64,000 nucleotides of DNA from Amblyornis subalaris. Lineage: Eukaryota; Chordata; Aves; Passeriformes; Ptilonorhynchidae. A model generated the notes under the pieces. The model was given only the letters and a program-made list of their open reading frames with translations, made no database searches and was not told the DNA's origin. This document shows positions 24,739-35,409 of the stretch, one piece after another (positions within the stretch are counted from its first letter, which is position 1; each line of letters starts with the position of its first letter). The translations under genes and the position numbers were made by a program. The stretch is from NCBI GenBank assembly GCA_018881555.1, contig JACAXG010000007.1, positions 1,936,643-2,000,642 on the forward strand, read 5' to 3'.

Positions 24739-27389
24739 CTGCATAACGCAGCCCCCTCTTGGGGAAGGGAGACTACACCTGCACCAAGGGCAAAGCATCC
24801 CAGTGCTGTTTCCAGCTTCCCAAGCACAGGGCAGACACGGGAGCACCGGCTGGGGCCGGGGGTCAGGGGCAGCCGCCGGGGCTGGGCAGGATGGGGGAAC
24901 ACAGGGGACACAGAAAGCCGGCTTTGTGTCCAGAGCTGTTTGGAAATATAGCCCATCTTTTCATATGCTCGGAGACAGCGAGCAGGGATATACATAGATG
25001 CTCCAAGAAAATACTAAGGGTATTAGTTTTCGCAAAATCTGTAACTTTTTTTCTTCCCCCTTTTAAAAAATAACAGAGCGCTACTGTACCCTGCTGAGAC
25101 CAACATCTGTGCAGACAATTAAAGCCTTTTAGACTCCGAGCAGGGGGGAAACTCAGAGGAACTGGCCCTTTTCTACTACATCCTCTGAAGGATTACAGAT
25201 AAAGAAAAGATTTTGCAAATAGCTAGGCACATACATAATTACAAAGAGGTCCCGCTGATTTGTTTTTAAATAAATTTGGTTAACAATGAAGTTTTATTTT
25301 CTGAAAAATACTGATATTGGCACTTGGGTCTGAAATACAGCACTAACATCTTTGTTGCAAACCTCTTTTGGTAGGAAGCCAGATCTAAGACAACAGAATA
25401 AGAAGCTGAATAAGTCCTTGGGTTTTATTCTTCAAATTTCACAGGAAATGATTTATCAAAACTTGATTCACAATGATATGACCCCAAAAGCTCATTATGC
25501 AGCATTCTGGTTTGCTTCTTTTCTGTTGTTTAGCTAGAGTTGGGCAAGTGGTGCAGAATATTTCTACAAGATATTTTAGCTAATTAAAGGGTTTTTTTCC
25601 TGGGATTGTAGTTAAGAAAAGGACTTCCAGCAAGGAAGGATGCCACTGTGGTATGGGTGGTTCAAATGGGGAGTGAGTTCAGTCATGGCTAAAAACCTTG
25701 ATGAACAAGGTAAGCAGGGAGAGTGGAAACAGAAAGGAAGATGAATTTAAAAGAGGCAATTGCAGACACCTTTTTATTAGAACTTTCTGCTGAAAAAAAA
25801 AAATGTTTCTGGTGAAATTATTCAGACCCAGGGCTGTGTATTACCAGCTCTTAGTGCTAATTGCTGTATGTGCTTTCCAGTGCACATATCATTCCACAGA
25901 AACAGAAGTCCATACTTCTATCAAATTGGTTTNTTTTTTTTTTTTCTGGGAAATGCCCACCAACAATTTCAGGTTTCCAGTAAAAGAGACAGATTAGCTG
26001 TGGTTCTCCTTCCCTGCATCCATCCTGCCTGCCTGTGCCCTCCCTTGTGCTGCGGGAGGGAATGCNAAAGAGCAGGTGGGTGCTTTTCACACGGGGATTT
26101 TGGCAGTGCTTTGGATCGCTGTGATATGCAGAGGCAACACTAAGGAAAAGTGTGCCGTGGGAAATACGTACCATCTTCCATTTGAGATGACAGCGTGTGA
26201 CGCTTCCTGTCATGAGCAGTGCCTCGCCAAACCCATGTACCCTGCAAGGCCCTAAACATAAACACAGCAGCTCACTCCAGCACCAACCCGGCACAATCAC
26301 TGCTGCACACTCCCAGTGGCAAAGGGAAAGCGGCAGACATTCAGACAAGTCAAGTTAGTTGTTGTGAATTTTAAGAAAACATGACCTGCAGCAGGAAGAG
26401 TTCAATGTTGAGAAACTCCAGGGCAAGGAAGGGAATTATCTCACTACTATGGCTCTGCTCGTGGTTCTCTGCCCCAGCAGATTTCCTCCCCTCTCCCCAA
26501 CACCCACATTGCCATGGTACAGAAATCAGGGGGCAGAAGCTGTGCTGTTCCCTGGCCAGCATGATTCTGCTGTTTATTTAAGCATATACCTCCAGCCCAG
26601 CCCTCTGCACAATAACGCCATGACATAAACTGTGACGGTTTCAAGAGGCACCAAAACTGGAGCGATGAAAATGTTTATTTCAGTGTGAAAACAGGAGCTT
26701 TCCTANTATTTAGTGTGTCTTTAAATATTTGTTTCAAACCGTGGCTTGGATTATAAAGAAAAGCATTTGAAAAGCAGATAATTGTTTAGTTAAGGCTGCA
26801 CACTGGATTAACTTCACGACAGGATTCATAGAACAGGTAATTATGAGTGTTCNTCTAATAAATGCTCACAAGATGAAAGAACACTCCTGCCAGAGCAGAA
26901 ATAGTCAGTTTTAGAAACCTGCAGTGCCTCCCCATGGCCAAGCATGTGTCGTCCCTGCTCTGGGATCCTCTGTGTTCAGTGTATTGTGTGTGAAGAAATT
27001 AGTTTGTGCAGTTATGTTAGTTATGTTTGTTTTCATGAAGGGGCTGAAAAGTGTCGAGCCTCTTTCCTACCGTGCTCTGGAATGGTGACTCGTGAGCAGC
27101 TCTCAGCTTTTCATTAGGGCCACAACAACAGAAANGTAGACAGAAACATTCTTAGTGCAGGGGGATTTCATTCTCATTACCTCAAAATTAAATGGAAGCA
27201 GCCAATTGTAAAACAGAGGATGGGTCAAATGGAATGGACAGTGCCTTCTCCATATGGATAGTGACTCCTCAAATAAGTGAAGCAGCTTAGCCTCAAATGC
27301 AGCTTGCATACAAATAAATAAACCCCCCTCACCCTTGCTAATATAAGTGATTGTGTACTGCAGCAAAAACTTCAAGATAGCACTTATTG

Positions 27390-27445
27390 GCCCCTGTGAT
27401 CCTGATGGGTTCNTTCCAGCCCAGCATATTCTCTGATTCTATGCT
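27390..27445 (+). mobile_element. CR1-type 3' tail fragment
   Basis: GTGATCCTGATGGGTTC, then TTCCAGCCCAGCATATTCTC and TGATTCTATG, is the last part of a CR1 or CR1-tailed element. There is no visible tRNA-like head upstream. Confidence 0.75.
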
Positions 27446-29809
27446 GGAATAATGCAGAGTGCACACTGCAGCCTGTAAATGAGGTATTCCCTGNGGAAAA
27501 TCATGGCAGAAATTCTAGTAATTCCCACTCAAAGACCATTTCAGCTATTGAAGGGGNGTAAAAGAAATACTTGCTGGGCTCATTCTCCCTTTTCTGGTTT
27601 TCTGTTTCTGTTGCTGTTTCACCCCCTGACAGACAGACAGACACACACATATATCTATGTGAAATTATGCATACCAGAGAGGTTTATTATTAAAGTTTCT
27701 AACAACCTGCAACCTGGGACATCAAAGAGCTTNGGAGGGACTTTGCTCTNTGTTCAGGGGAGGGTTCGACTCCTGCTGCATTCGAGCCACGGAGCTCCAG
27801 CCCTCTTACCCCTTTCACTAATCAGGCTTTACTTATTTCTTCCCACGTGTCTGTTCCCAAGAGGGGCTGTTGGCATTTGGTGCCTTGTAAGGCGTCTGCT
27901 GCACCAGAGCAGGGGCTGCAGGGGAAAGTGGCTCTCACTCACCCTTTGCTCTGGACTTAGCCGCCCTTTCCTTTGAGGAAACGTTTCTTTTCTTTGTCGT
28001 GGAGCTGACCTTGAGAACGTGAGCGCAAAGGGTGTTGCGCGGCTCTTCCTCAGGAAGGCCTCTATTGTTTCCAGGGATGCAAACTGCCCGGTTATCCCCA
28101 TCCNGCCGCAAAGGTGCTGTTGCTAAGGTCAGGGCAGTGCTCCTGAAANCCCGCGGTGTTTTTCCCCTGAGAGAGACGTTTGCAGCCCTGCAGGGAGACT
28201 AAGGAGCTGGCACACCCGGGGCCAAGGCACTGCCAAAGCACCGCCAGGGACTCCCTCCCAGGTCCCCAGCACTGTCCCTTCTATGAGTAGTTGAAACCGT
28301 GGGCTGCTCCAGCAATGAGTACTCGTTCCTCGTTCATTGTCACCTGATGGGAGTTCCAGCTTTGTCCGACAATTCCCATTCAGNACTTGGTTTGCTGTAT
28401 TTCACCTTAAAGTAATGAAAGTGCTTTTCAGGATGACATTAAGTAGTGATATAAAGAGACTATGACGTACCCTTAGGGTTTCTTCATAATGTGTTAGAAT
28501 TTTAATATTACTGGCAATTTTTGTAAAAATAAAGCTCTGCCTTAGTTACTTAATCAGTCACCGACTAAATGTTTAATTAACATAAAATGCGATGTATTTC
28601 ACCTTTTGCACAACCTAAAGCCTCCAAGGTTTTTCCTTAGCGTATCAAAAAGTATTTCTGGTAAATCACCATCTGCTACTAAAAGTAAAGACATAATAGT
28701 CTTGTTCTGTGTGATTTAATTCTGATATGTTTATTTTTTCTATCAAACATGAAATATAATAATTTACTTTGAGGAGATGTAGGATAAGGCCTACTTACAT
28801 CTCTACTACTGAGGACAGAGCCTGTGTGCTGCTTTTCCTTGAATGTTTCAGAGTTTTTCTTCGTATTTTTTTAAAATCTTGAGGGAGGTTGTTGGGTTTT
28901 GTTTCCTCTATAGAGAGTACACATTTCTGAATGTTATGCAGATACTTCCTCTTACTTAAATTCTTTCTAAACACACTTTTCCCTAGCTTTTCTTGCTTTA
29001 TCCTCTAATCATATCCATGCTGAAGTAGCTGCCGTTGTAACCAAGTCCATACCAAAATTTTACTCTTCTGAGCTCCAACTGATTTTGACATTCATGGCCT
29101 TACTTCTTCAAAAGCTGCGTTTGAAATGTTATAGGTGCTTTATTTCTTTTCCTTAAACAAATGGCGCCATGGCAAGAGAGTCGGTAAAGCCCCACTTGGC
29201 ATCAGGGTGACTACCAGTAAAATTGTTGGACTCCAGTGAACGGATTTAACTTCCAGATTTGTAGATCTGCCGAGCTGTTTCACTGGATAATAGGTTGTAT
29301 TTCTGATTTAGACACAGGTGCTTTGTTTAATGAAGGCTGAATAAATGCCCAGAAGCTTCAGAGTAACAGTGCCCAGTTGCACTAAGATGTGTTACAGATT
29401 TTCTGGATTCCAGAAAAAGCGTCTTTTTTCCCCGTGTCTCACTGTCAGTAATTGCATGCCATTACTAAACTCCATCAAGAGTATGGAATACAGATGCTTG
29501 AGGGGGAGTAATAAGGTGCATTCCTTCAAATAGAAAACAAAGATTAAGCCAGAAAAGAAAAGCTCTCCAAATGTTTAAACGGAATACGAAAAAAAAAAAG
29601 AAGGTCAAAATTCTTGGAGCTTCTGGGACATAGCAAAATTAGCACTTTTAACTAGTTAGTAACCNTGTGTTCATGGTCCAGGGAAAAGAGTCAGCATCGA
29701 TTCTCTCCTCAGCTGAACTCTACCACCTTGTGGGTTCCCAGGAAATTACAGTTTCAGTATTAAAATCATCTTAATAAGCTTGTCAGTCTAAAATAGCTGA
29801 AGCACTGCC

Positions 29810-29831
29810 TTTTTTTTTTTTTTTTTTTTTT
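29810..29831. repeat. Poly-T tract (T22)
   Basis: An uninterrupted run of 22 T. No retroposed body is recognisable next to it. Confidence 0.9.
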
Positions 29832-31255
29832 AAATAACCAAGTAGCATATTATGGGCAAAATACTATTAAAGCTTTATTTATTTTTTTAGTTTACACTTT
29901 CCATTTGTGGCTTTCCAAACCGTAGCAATATGTACGCATTCCACATATTACAGTATTTCCCAGTTACTTCACAAAATTCTATCTCGGCCTGTGGAAATTT
30001 TATTGTGAAAAGAGAAAAGAGAATTATACNAGGCTTCTGTTGCGATTTAGGCTTTTACATCTTGTGACAAGGAAATCAGAGCACTTAAAAGAAAAGTGAA
30101 CAAAAAATAAACATTAGCAANTGCTTTGAGATTCCCTTTCTTTCTCCTGGTCATTTAAGTTATCCTGAAGTGCCAGANATCAGTACAGTTTTGTCTGGAA
30201 CTGCACGACTTGTACTTTTTAGAGGTTTTTATGTGCTAGAGGTTTTTTACTGGAACTTTTTACTTTCCTTTTCTCATTCAGGAGTGAAGGGATTCATCTG
30301 TTCATTTGATGGGAATCTGACTTTGAGTGGGATAATGCTGAATTTAACACTTGAATTGTAGAGGATGTTTTTAAAACCTTTAAAAATGTGGCAGCTGCTG
30401 GGTTCAGCAGGGTTTCACCAACAGCCAGGCCATGAGCTATTAAAAACCCCCCAAACCTTAATTTAAATTAAAAAAAAAAAGCCACAGCCACAATATACAG
30501 TTAAGAGCACTGTGGAGTGCTGTAGCTGTTAAAGGAAAAAGAAAACATATTCTTGCAGAGCAGGTGTTGAAAAATAAAACTACTGAGTTCAGACCAGTAT
30601 ATTTCTAGGCTATAAAACATGGCTGGATAAACAGTTTAATGTTCTTTTTCCAAGCAGAGTGAGTCTATTAAGTGATAAATATCNAAAGGCCAATTCAGCT
30701 CTCATTAGNGTGACTGGAAAGGCAACTGAGAATCCAGTCGAGCTCTAAAGGTCTGATGCTGCTGTCCCTGCCTGGGATGATGTGATTCTCAGTGACAATT
30801 TATGACTATCCCAGTCTGAATTGTTCAGTGCCAGAGCAGGTAAAACTTGAGTGATATGCCGTGTTCAGTCCTCATAACAACAGCAGGACTCATGGTGTAT
30901 TATCTATCTAATAATGAAAAGGTAGGGCTCGATACCTATCGATTTAAATCAACCTTATTCTGCCTCAATGACTGCTAAACTGCATCCTGAGAAAAATATT
31001 ATAGCAATACTTTATTCCTGGAACATCAAAGGAGAAAGCGGCGGAGCAAAGGTGTTTCCCACTCCATCTGTCCCTAACTGAAATACAAAGCAGTGTTAAA
31101 ANTTCAAATGCACTTAGTAAAAGGAACCAACAGAGAGAAAGTAAGAGAACCAATGACAAATAGATTCACTNATTCATCAAACAGATGCTGCGCCCTCTTG
31201 AGAAAGAAATGTCTCACATCTATGAAGACTTCAATGAAGCTGGGGTCTGTAGATG

Positions 31256-31304
31256 ATCATAGAATCATTTAGGTTGGAAAAGACCTTTAANATCATCGAC
31301 TAAG
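31256..31304 (-). mobile_element. CR1 LINE 3' terminus, reverse
   Basis: ATCATAGAATCATTTAGGTT followed by GGAAAAGACCTTTAA and ATCATCGAC is the reverse complement of the extreme CR1 3' end. It is only about 50 bases long and one of the better preserved fragments. Confidence 0.93.
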
Positions 31305-34300
31305 CTTTAATGATGCAAGTGTGGGCAGGATTCCAGCTGNCTTCAAGGAATAATGAGAATGCCCAGTGCCAAGTCTTGCATCACTCAGGAGTACGGTGCA
31401 TCAAACAGAGCTTTTGTGCTCTCACCTTCAGCTCATCAGATACAAAACACAGAACCCTACCTGCCAGGTCTGCTGAATTCATAGCCAGTTCCTGTTCTGG
31501 CTGCAGAATAAAATTCTCTCCCTGCCGTGATATCCAATTGCAACCCTGAGACGTCTGAGGACTGTGTGAGATAATAGGTATGCATTCAATTTTCATTTGA
31601 CTTAACCGAGGAAAAAAATAGCTTAAAAATCTTTTCTTCCCTCTAATGCTTTTCATTTCATTCATCAGCCCTCCGCTTGCTTCTGTACTTTCTGTGCCTT
31701 GCAGCACAACATTTCAGCAGCATCATTGCCCACTTCAGGCAAAACAGCATTGGAAGCACACGAAACATGACAGCCAGATGTGTTGATCTGTTGAAAATGG
31801 ACACTGGGGCTGCTATTAAGGCTTTGCAGTGGAGTGTGAGCTGGACAGCGTTGGGCTTAGATTGCTTCTTCCCTATCTGGAGGTGAAAGCTTGCTGAAGT
31901 GTTGGGAGGTGTTATCAACAGAGCTGGAGGCAAGACAAAAAGTGCAAAAACGACCTTTTCTTCACTTTGTTCCCACTCTTGCAAGTTCGGAGTGGTGGAG
32001 CGCTACTCAGCACAGCCTTAACTCTGTCTAAATGTATTTGTGTTCATCTAAAGGGGGTCAAAACTCAACCCACACTGATGACCACCTGTGGCTGGCAAAC
32101 AGTTCTCTTTTTGGGTTTTGGTTTTGTTCTCTTCCCTCCCAGACTGTCTTTTTACCCCCGACATGTAGAAATAATGCAGTGTTTGTGGCAGTCACGTTCT
32201 AATCTTCAGATAAACAAATTGTTCCCCTTTCATGAAACAAAACTGGGGCAGTGACGTTTATTTATTGCACTGTTCCACGAACTCATTTGAAACACATCTT
32301 GCTGACAGTACCAGTGACAGCACAGGCAGGTTCGTATTGCTTAATACCTACCAAAGCTTCTTCGATTTCAATGGGCTTTTTCTTAGCCATTAAAATNTTG
32401 TTTTTAAAACATCTTCCAATTNTGGCTACATTTGANATGGCTCACATTAAAAATATAATACAGCTGCAATGAGAAAGTTATTNAAAAANNTTGCCTGGAT
32501 TTGTTTTGGTAACTGAAAATTGTCTGTAAACTTTTGTATAACCTTTTATAAACATTTGGATTTCACAAAGCACTTTCTAAATCCTACAAAAAGGAATTTT
32601 GATATACAGAAATTGAGAAATTTAAGGGGTAGGTTTTTTCTTTTGTGGATGGCTCATATCTAGAAATATATCTAGGCTTGCTTTACATCTATGGGCACAA
32701 AAGGCCTAAGCAAATTATGTTTCTGAAAAAACTCAATATTTACAGTTATAATATCAGATCAGTGATATAATTCCAAATATTAAATTACATGGCCTGTAAA
32801 CTGACAAATGGATATTGTTTGATTCATTCTCATGTGTGCTGCAAAATTTTGCAGTGTATCATTTTCTGTTACTATAATGCAAGGGGCACACATCATAATT
32901 CTGGTATTGAATACTAACAGGCATTATGAGTGTCTAGAGTAGCAAAACAAATGGTGTTTTAAAACCTCTTGTCTAGATATTGCCCTGTTTTCTAGATATT
33001 ATTTTCTTTCCCAGAATTTTAGCCATTTTGGTTACCTCAGATGTGCAGCATTTAAAAGGCTGATTTTGTGCTTTCACACATTTCAATTTCAGTGCTATTG
33101 NAGCAGCATTTCTTATTTTGACATTTGAGAGAATAGCCCAGAGGGAAGCACCAACTGTGGGCACAGAAAAACTTGAACAATGTCAGAACAAGATTGTGCC
33201 TGCTCCACACATGAAATAGCTGGTTAGTGAATCATTCTGACCTATGAATTGGGGAAAGGACCCAAGTCCCTTTCAGGGGTGTCAGAGTGTTTCTCAGCGC
33301 TGTTTTTGACTTGGAGGTCAAATTAAGCTGGCAGATGTGAAAGATCCCACTTGTGAGGAAAAAACTCCAGTGATTAAGATGTGGTGAATTCTTGCAGATC
33401 TATTCTAGTGAACGCTGATGTTATGTTGGTAATCCCGCCCCCTCCAGCCCATATAATCTTATTTCTTTGTGAATANAGTCTTAGTGTTGTTTTTTGCTGA
33501 CTCATCTAGACAGGGGGCATTTTTGTAACACGAGTAGAGAAGTCACATTTCGAGAAGTCCCAGAGAATTGCTGGCTGCAGGCAAGGGCCGACGGACGCCT
33601 GTAGGTGGAGTTAAATATCAAAGAACGGGCTCAGACCGCGGCAGCGCCGTGGATCCAGGCAGGCACACAGCGATCCGTTCTCAGCTGTCCCATCGATTTA
33701 TTGCCCAGCTCCTCGCAGGAGAGCAGGAGGTGTTTGCCTTAAGGATAGTTTGTGGATAACTTGCTGTCTCCCACTGAAGCAGTGCAGCCAGGAAAAGCAG
33801 AGCNCTCAGAGGCACGAAAGCCCTTCTCCGGGTCGATAGCAGACGCTGAAAAGCGCAAAACTAAACCCAGGCTGAGGACTGGTGTGTCCCAGNGGAAAGA
33901 TTCCCTGCGAGAACAGCACTGGCAGGGGGTGCCGTGCAGGGAGAAGCGCTGGGCACCAGGCTGCCAACCTCGCCGGCCCCCACATCTGGCTGCAGTGCCC
34001 ACGGGGGCGGGGCTGGTCGAGGGTGTGAGGCTCCAACCCTGGAGGAAACAGGGATTTGCAGGAGTTGTTGGCCCGAAGTATCTCTTCTGCGTTAGGTGGC
34101 AATACTATCCAGGGACGGGAACAACCTCTTCTTCCTTACTAACTGCTTCCAGTCAAGATTGCTGCTAATGTTCATTTGATCTCCCTTTTTTTTCATNGTA
34201 TCCAGGGGACTAACAGGGAACACACCGCCTTTGACACTTATCCTGCCACGCTGCTACACTCTCCTTTCCTTTCACCTCTTTTCTGACTTTTCCGTGCTGG

Positions 34301-34931
34301 AAAATACGCTACCATTAACTCTTTCACAGGGATAAATAAACTCTATATTTACTGACTTGTTACGTGGCTACGCTGGATTTACCTCGTCACTTTGCTTGCT
34401 ATCTATAGGTTTAGTGTTTACATCCCTGCTTGCGTTTTACGGCCAACACATACAAAACTGAAACTTTTGCTTCCAGCGGCACCGCAGGGAGAAGGGGCTC
34501 TCCCGGTTTTTTTTACGTGCGCTGCTTTTTTGGGGACGGAGGAAGGTGGGCGCACTGGGTGGGGCGNGGCGCTCGCTGGACCGAGGATGCGGCTCCCGCG
34601 GGATGCACCACGGAAAGGCGCGGCAGGGCAGCAGAGGGCGCTCCCGGCCCGCGGGAGGCGCGGTCAGCGCCCCATCTTCCCGGGATAACGGGTCCCGCAA
34701 GTTCGCTCAAGAACTGCTTCCAAAGTGAGCGGCAGCGCGCCGCCNGCCGCGGCCCCGGGCCCGGGGCATCCCGGCCCGCTCCGCCCAGCCCGCCGGGGCT
34801 CCGGGCGGGAGCGCTCCGGGGGGACCCGCGCCCCGCTGCCGGGGCGGTCTCCCCCTCCCCTCCCGTTCCCTTCCCTGCCCTTCTCCTCCCTCGCCCGCCC
34901 GTCCCGGTCCCGGCGGGGCGGCCCCTCAGGT

Positions 34932-34974
34932 GCGGGGGGCGGGCCGGGGCGGGGCGGGCGGCGCGGCGGCCAAT
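34932..34974 (+). promoter_or_regulatory. Probable FAT4 core promoter: GC boxes, G4 run, CCAAT box
   Basis: Five G tracts (34934-34939, 34941-34943, 34946-34949, 34951-34954, 34956-34958) form overlapping Sp1-type GC boxes and a G-quadruplex-capable run. A forward CCAAT box follows at 34970-34974, embedded in GGCCAATGGGCGG. There is no TATA box nearby, as is common for CpG-island promoters. The start of transcription cannot be read from sequence; 35.0-35.1 kb is the likely zone. Confidence 0.6.
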
Positions 34975-35022
34975 GGGCGGCCGTGGGGGGAGCCGGCCCG
35001 GGCGTCAAGAGGGCNGGGATCC

Positions 35023-35163
35023 ATGAGCGCCGGGCAAAGTTGGGTCCGGGCGGGCGCGGATCGCGGACCGGCTCGGCCGGCGGGCGCCCGGGCATGCCGG
35101 CGGGGCGGCGGGCAGGCGGCGGCGGGCCGCGGGGCCCCCGGCGGTAGCGGCGGCGGCTGCTGA
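35023..35163 (+). other. Upstream ORF 1 in FAT4 leader
   Basis: ATG at 35023 opens a 46-codon frame ending in TGA at 35161-35163. It is in the same frame as the main FAT4 start but closed before it. It would lie in the 5' leader only if transcription starts upstream of it, which is unproven. The peptide is Gly/Ala/Arg-rich and has no known motif. Confidence 0.45.
35094..35147 (+). other. Upstream ORF 2 in FAT4 leader
   Basis: ATG at 35094 (context GGGCATGC) opens a 17-codon frame ending with TAG at 35145-35147, inside upstream ORF 1 in another frame. Confidence 0.45.
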
Positions 35164-35169
35164 GCGGCG

Positions 35170-35271
35170 ATGCGGCGCGGCGCCCCCGGCCGCCCCCCAG
35201 CCCCGGAGCGGCGGCGGCGGCGGCGGCGGGAGGAGCGGCGGCCGCGGAGGCAGAGCCGGAGCGTCCCGTGA
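35170..35271 (+). other. Upstream ORF 3, Arg-rich, spanning the CGG run
   Basis: ATG at 35170 opens a 33-codon frame ending with TGA at 35269-35271. Seven consecutive CGG codons lie inside it, so the product would be strongly arginine-rich. It ends 138 bases before the FAT4 ATG, leaving room for reinitiation. Translation is unproven. Confidence 0.5.
35209..35229 (+). repeat. (CGG)7 trinucleotide run
   Basis: Seven uninterrupted CGG units in the presumed FAT4 5' leader, followed by further GCGG-rich sequence. Such runs can vary in length and form stable structures in RNA. Confidence 0.9.
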
Positions 35272-35409
35272 GCGCCGGCGGGTCCGCTCCCGTCCGCGTC
35301 CGGAGCGCGGCGTGCGCGGGTGCCGAGAGAGGCGGCGGGCAGGGAAGCGGGAGCGGGGCGAGCGGCGGCGCCGGGCCGCCCCCTCGGGGCGCCGCGCCCC
35401 CGGGTCGCC

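Larger units (their letters stand above)
24739..34539. other. Intergenic DNA upstream of FAT4
   Basis: No recognisable gene. It contains two short CR1 ends (27390 and 31256), a T22 tract (29810-29831), a moderately CpG-rich patch at about 27.96-28.17 kb, and sequence that becomes gradually GC- and CpG-richer from 33.5 kb as the FAT4 CpG island approaches. A cluster of N bases lies at 32397-32490. Open frames here, up to 163 codons, show no known protein features. Confidence 0.55.

Noticed and set aside
25857..26348. A 163-codon minus-strand frame
   Set aside because: No recognisable domain, it crosses a poly-T/N tract, and overlapping frames exist on the other strand. Chance is likely.
27479..27976. 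A 165-codon plus-strand frame
   Set aside because: It depends on reading through several N bases and an ACAG/ACAC simple repeat. No known protein is recognised.
33436..33450. GCCCCCT core resembling half of a CTCF site about 2 kb upstream of FAT4
   Set aside because: Only the core matches; the flanking bases of the CTCF motif do not.
35320..35409. Extension of the FAT4 frame by 30 codons upstream of the ATG
   Set aside because: It begins with GTG, not ATG. The ATG at 35410 has a good initiation context and leads directly into a signal peptide.
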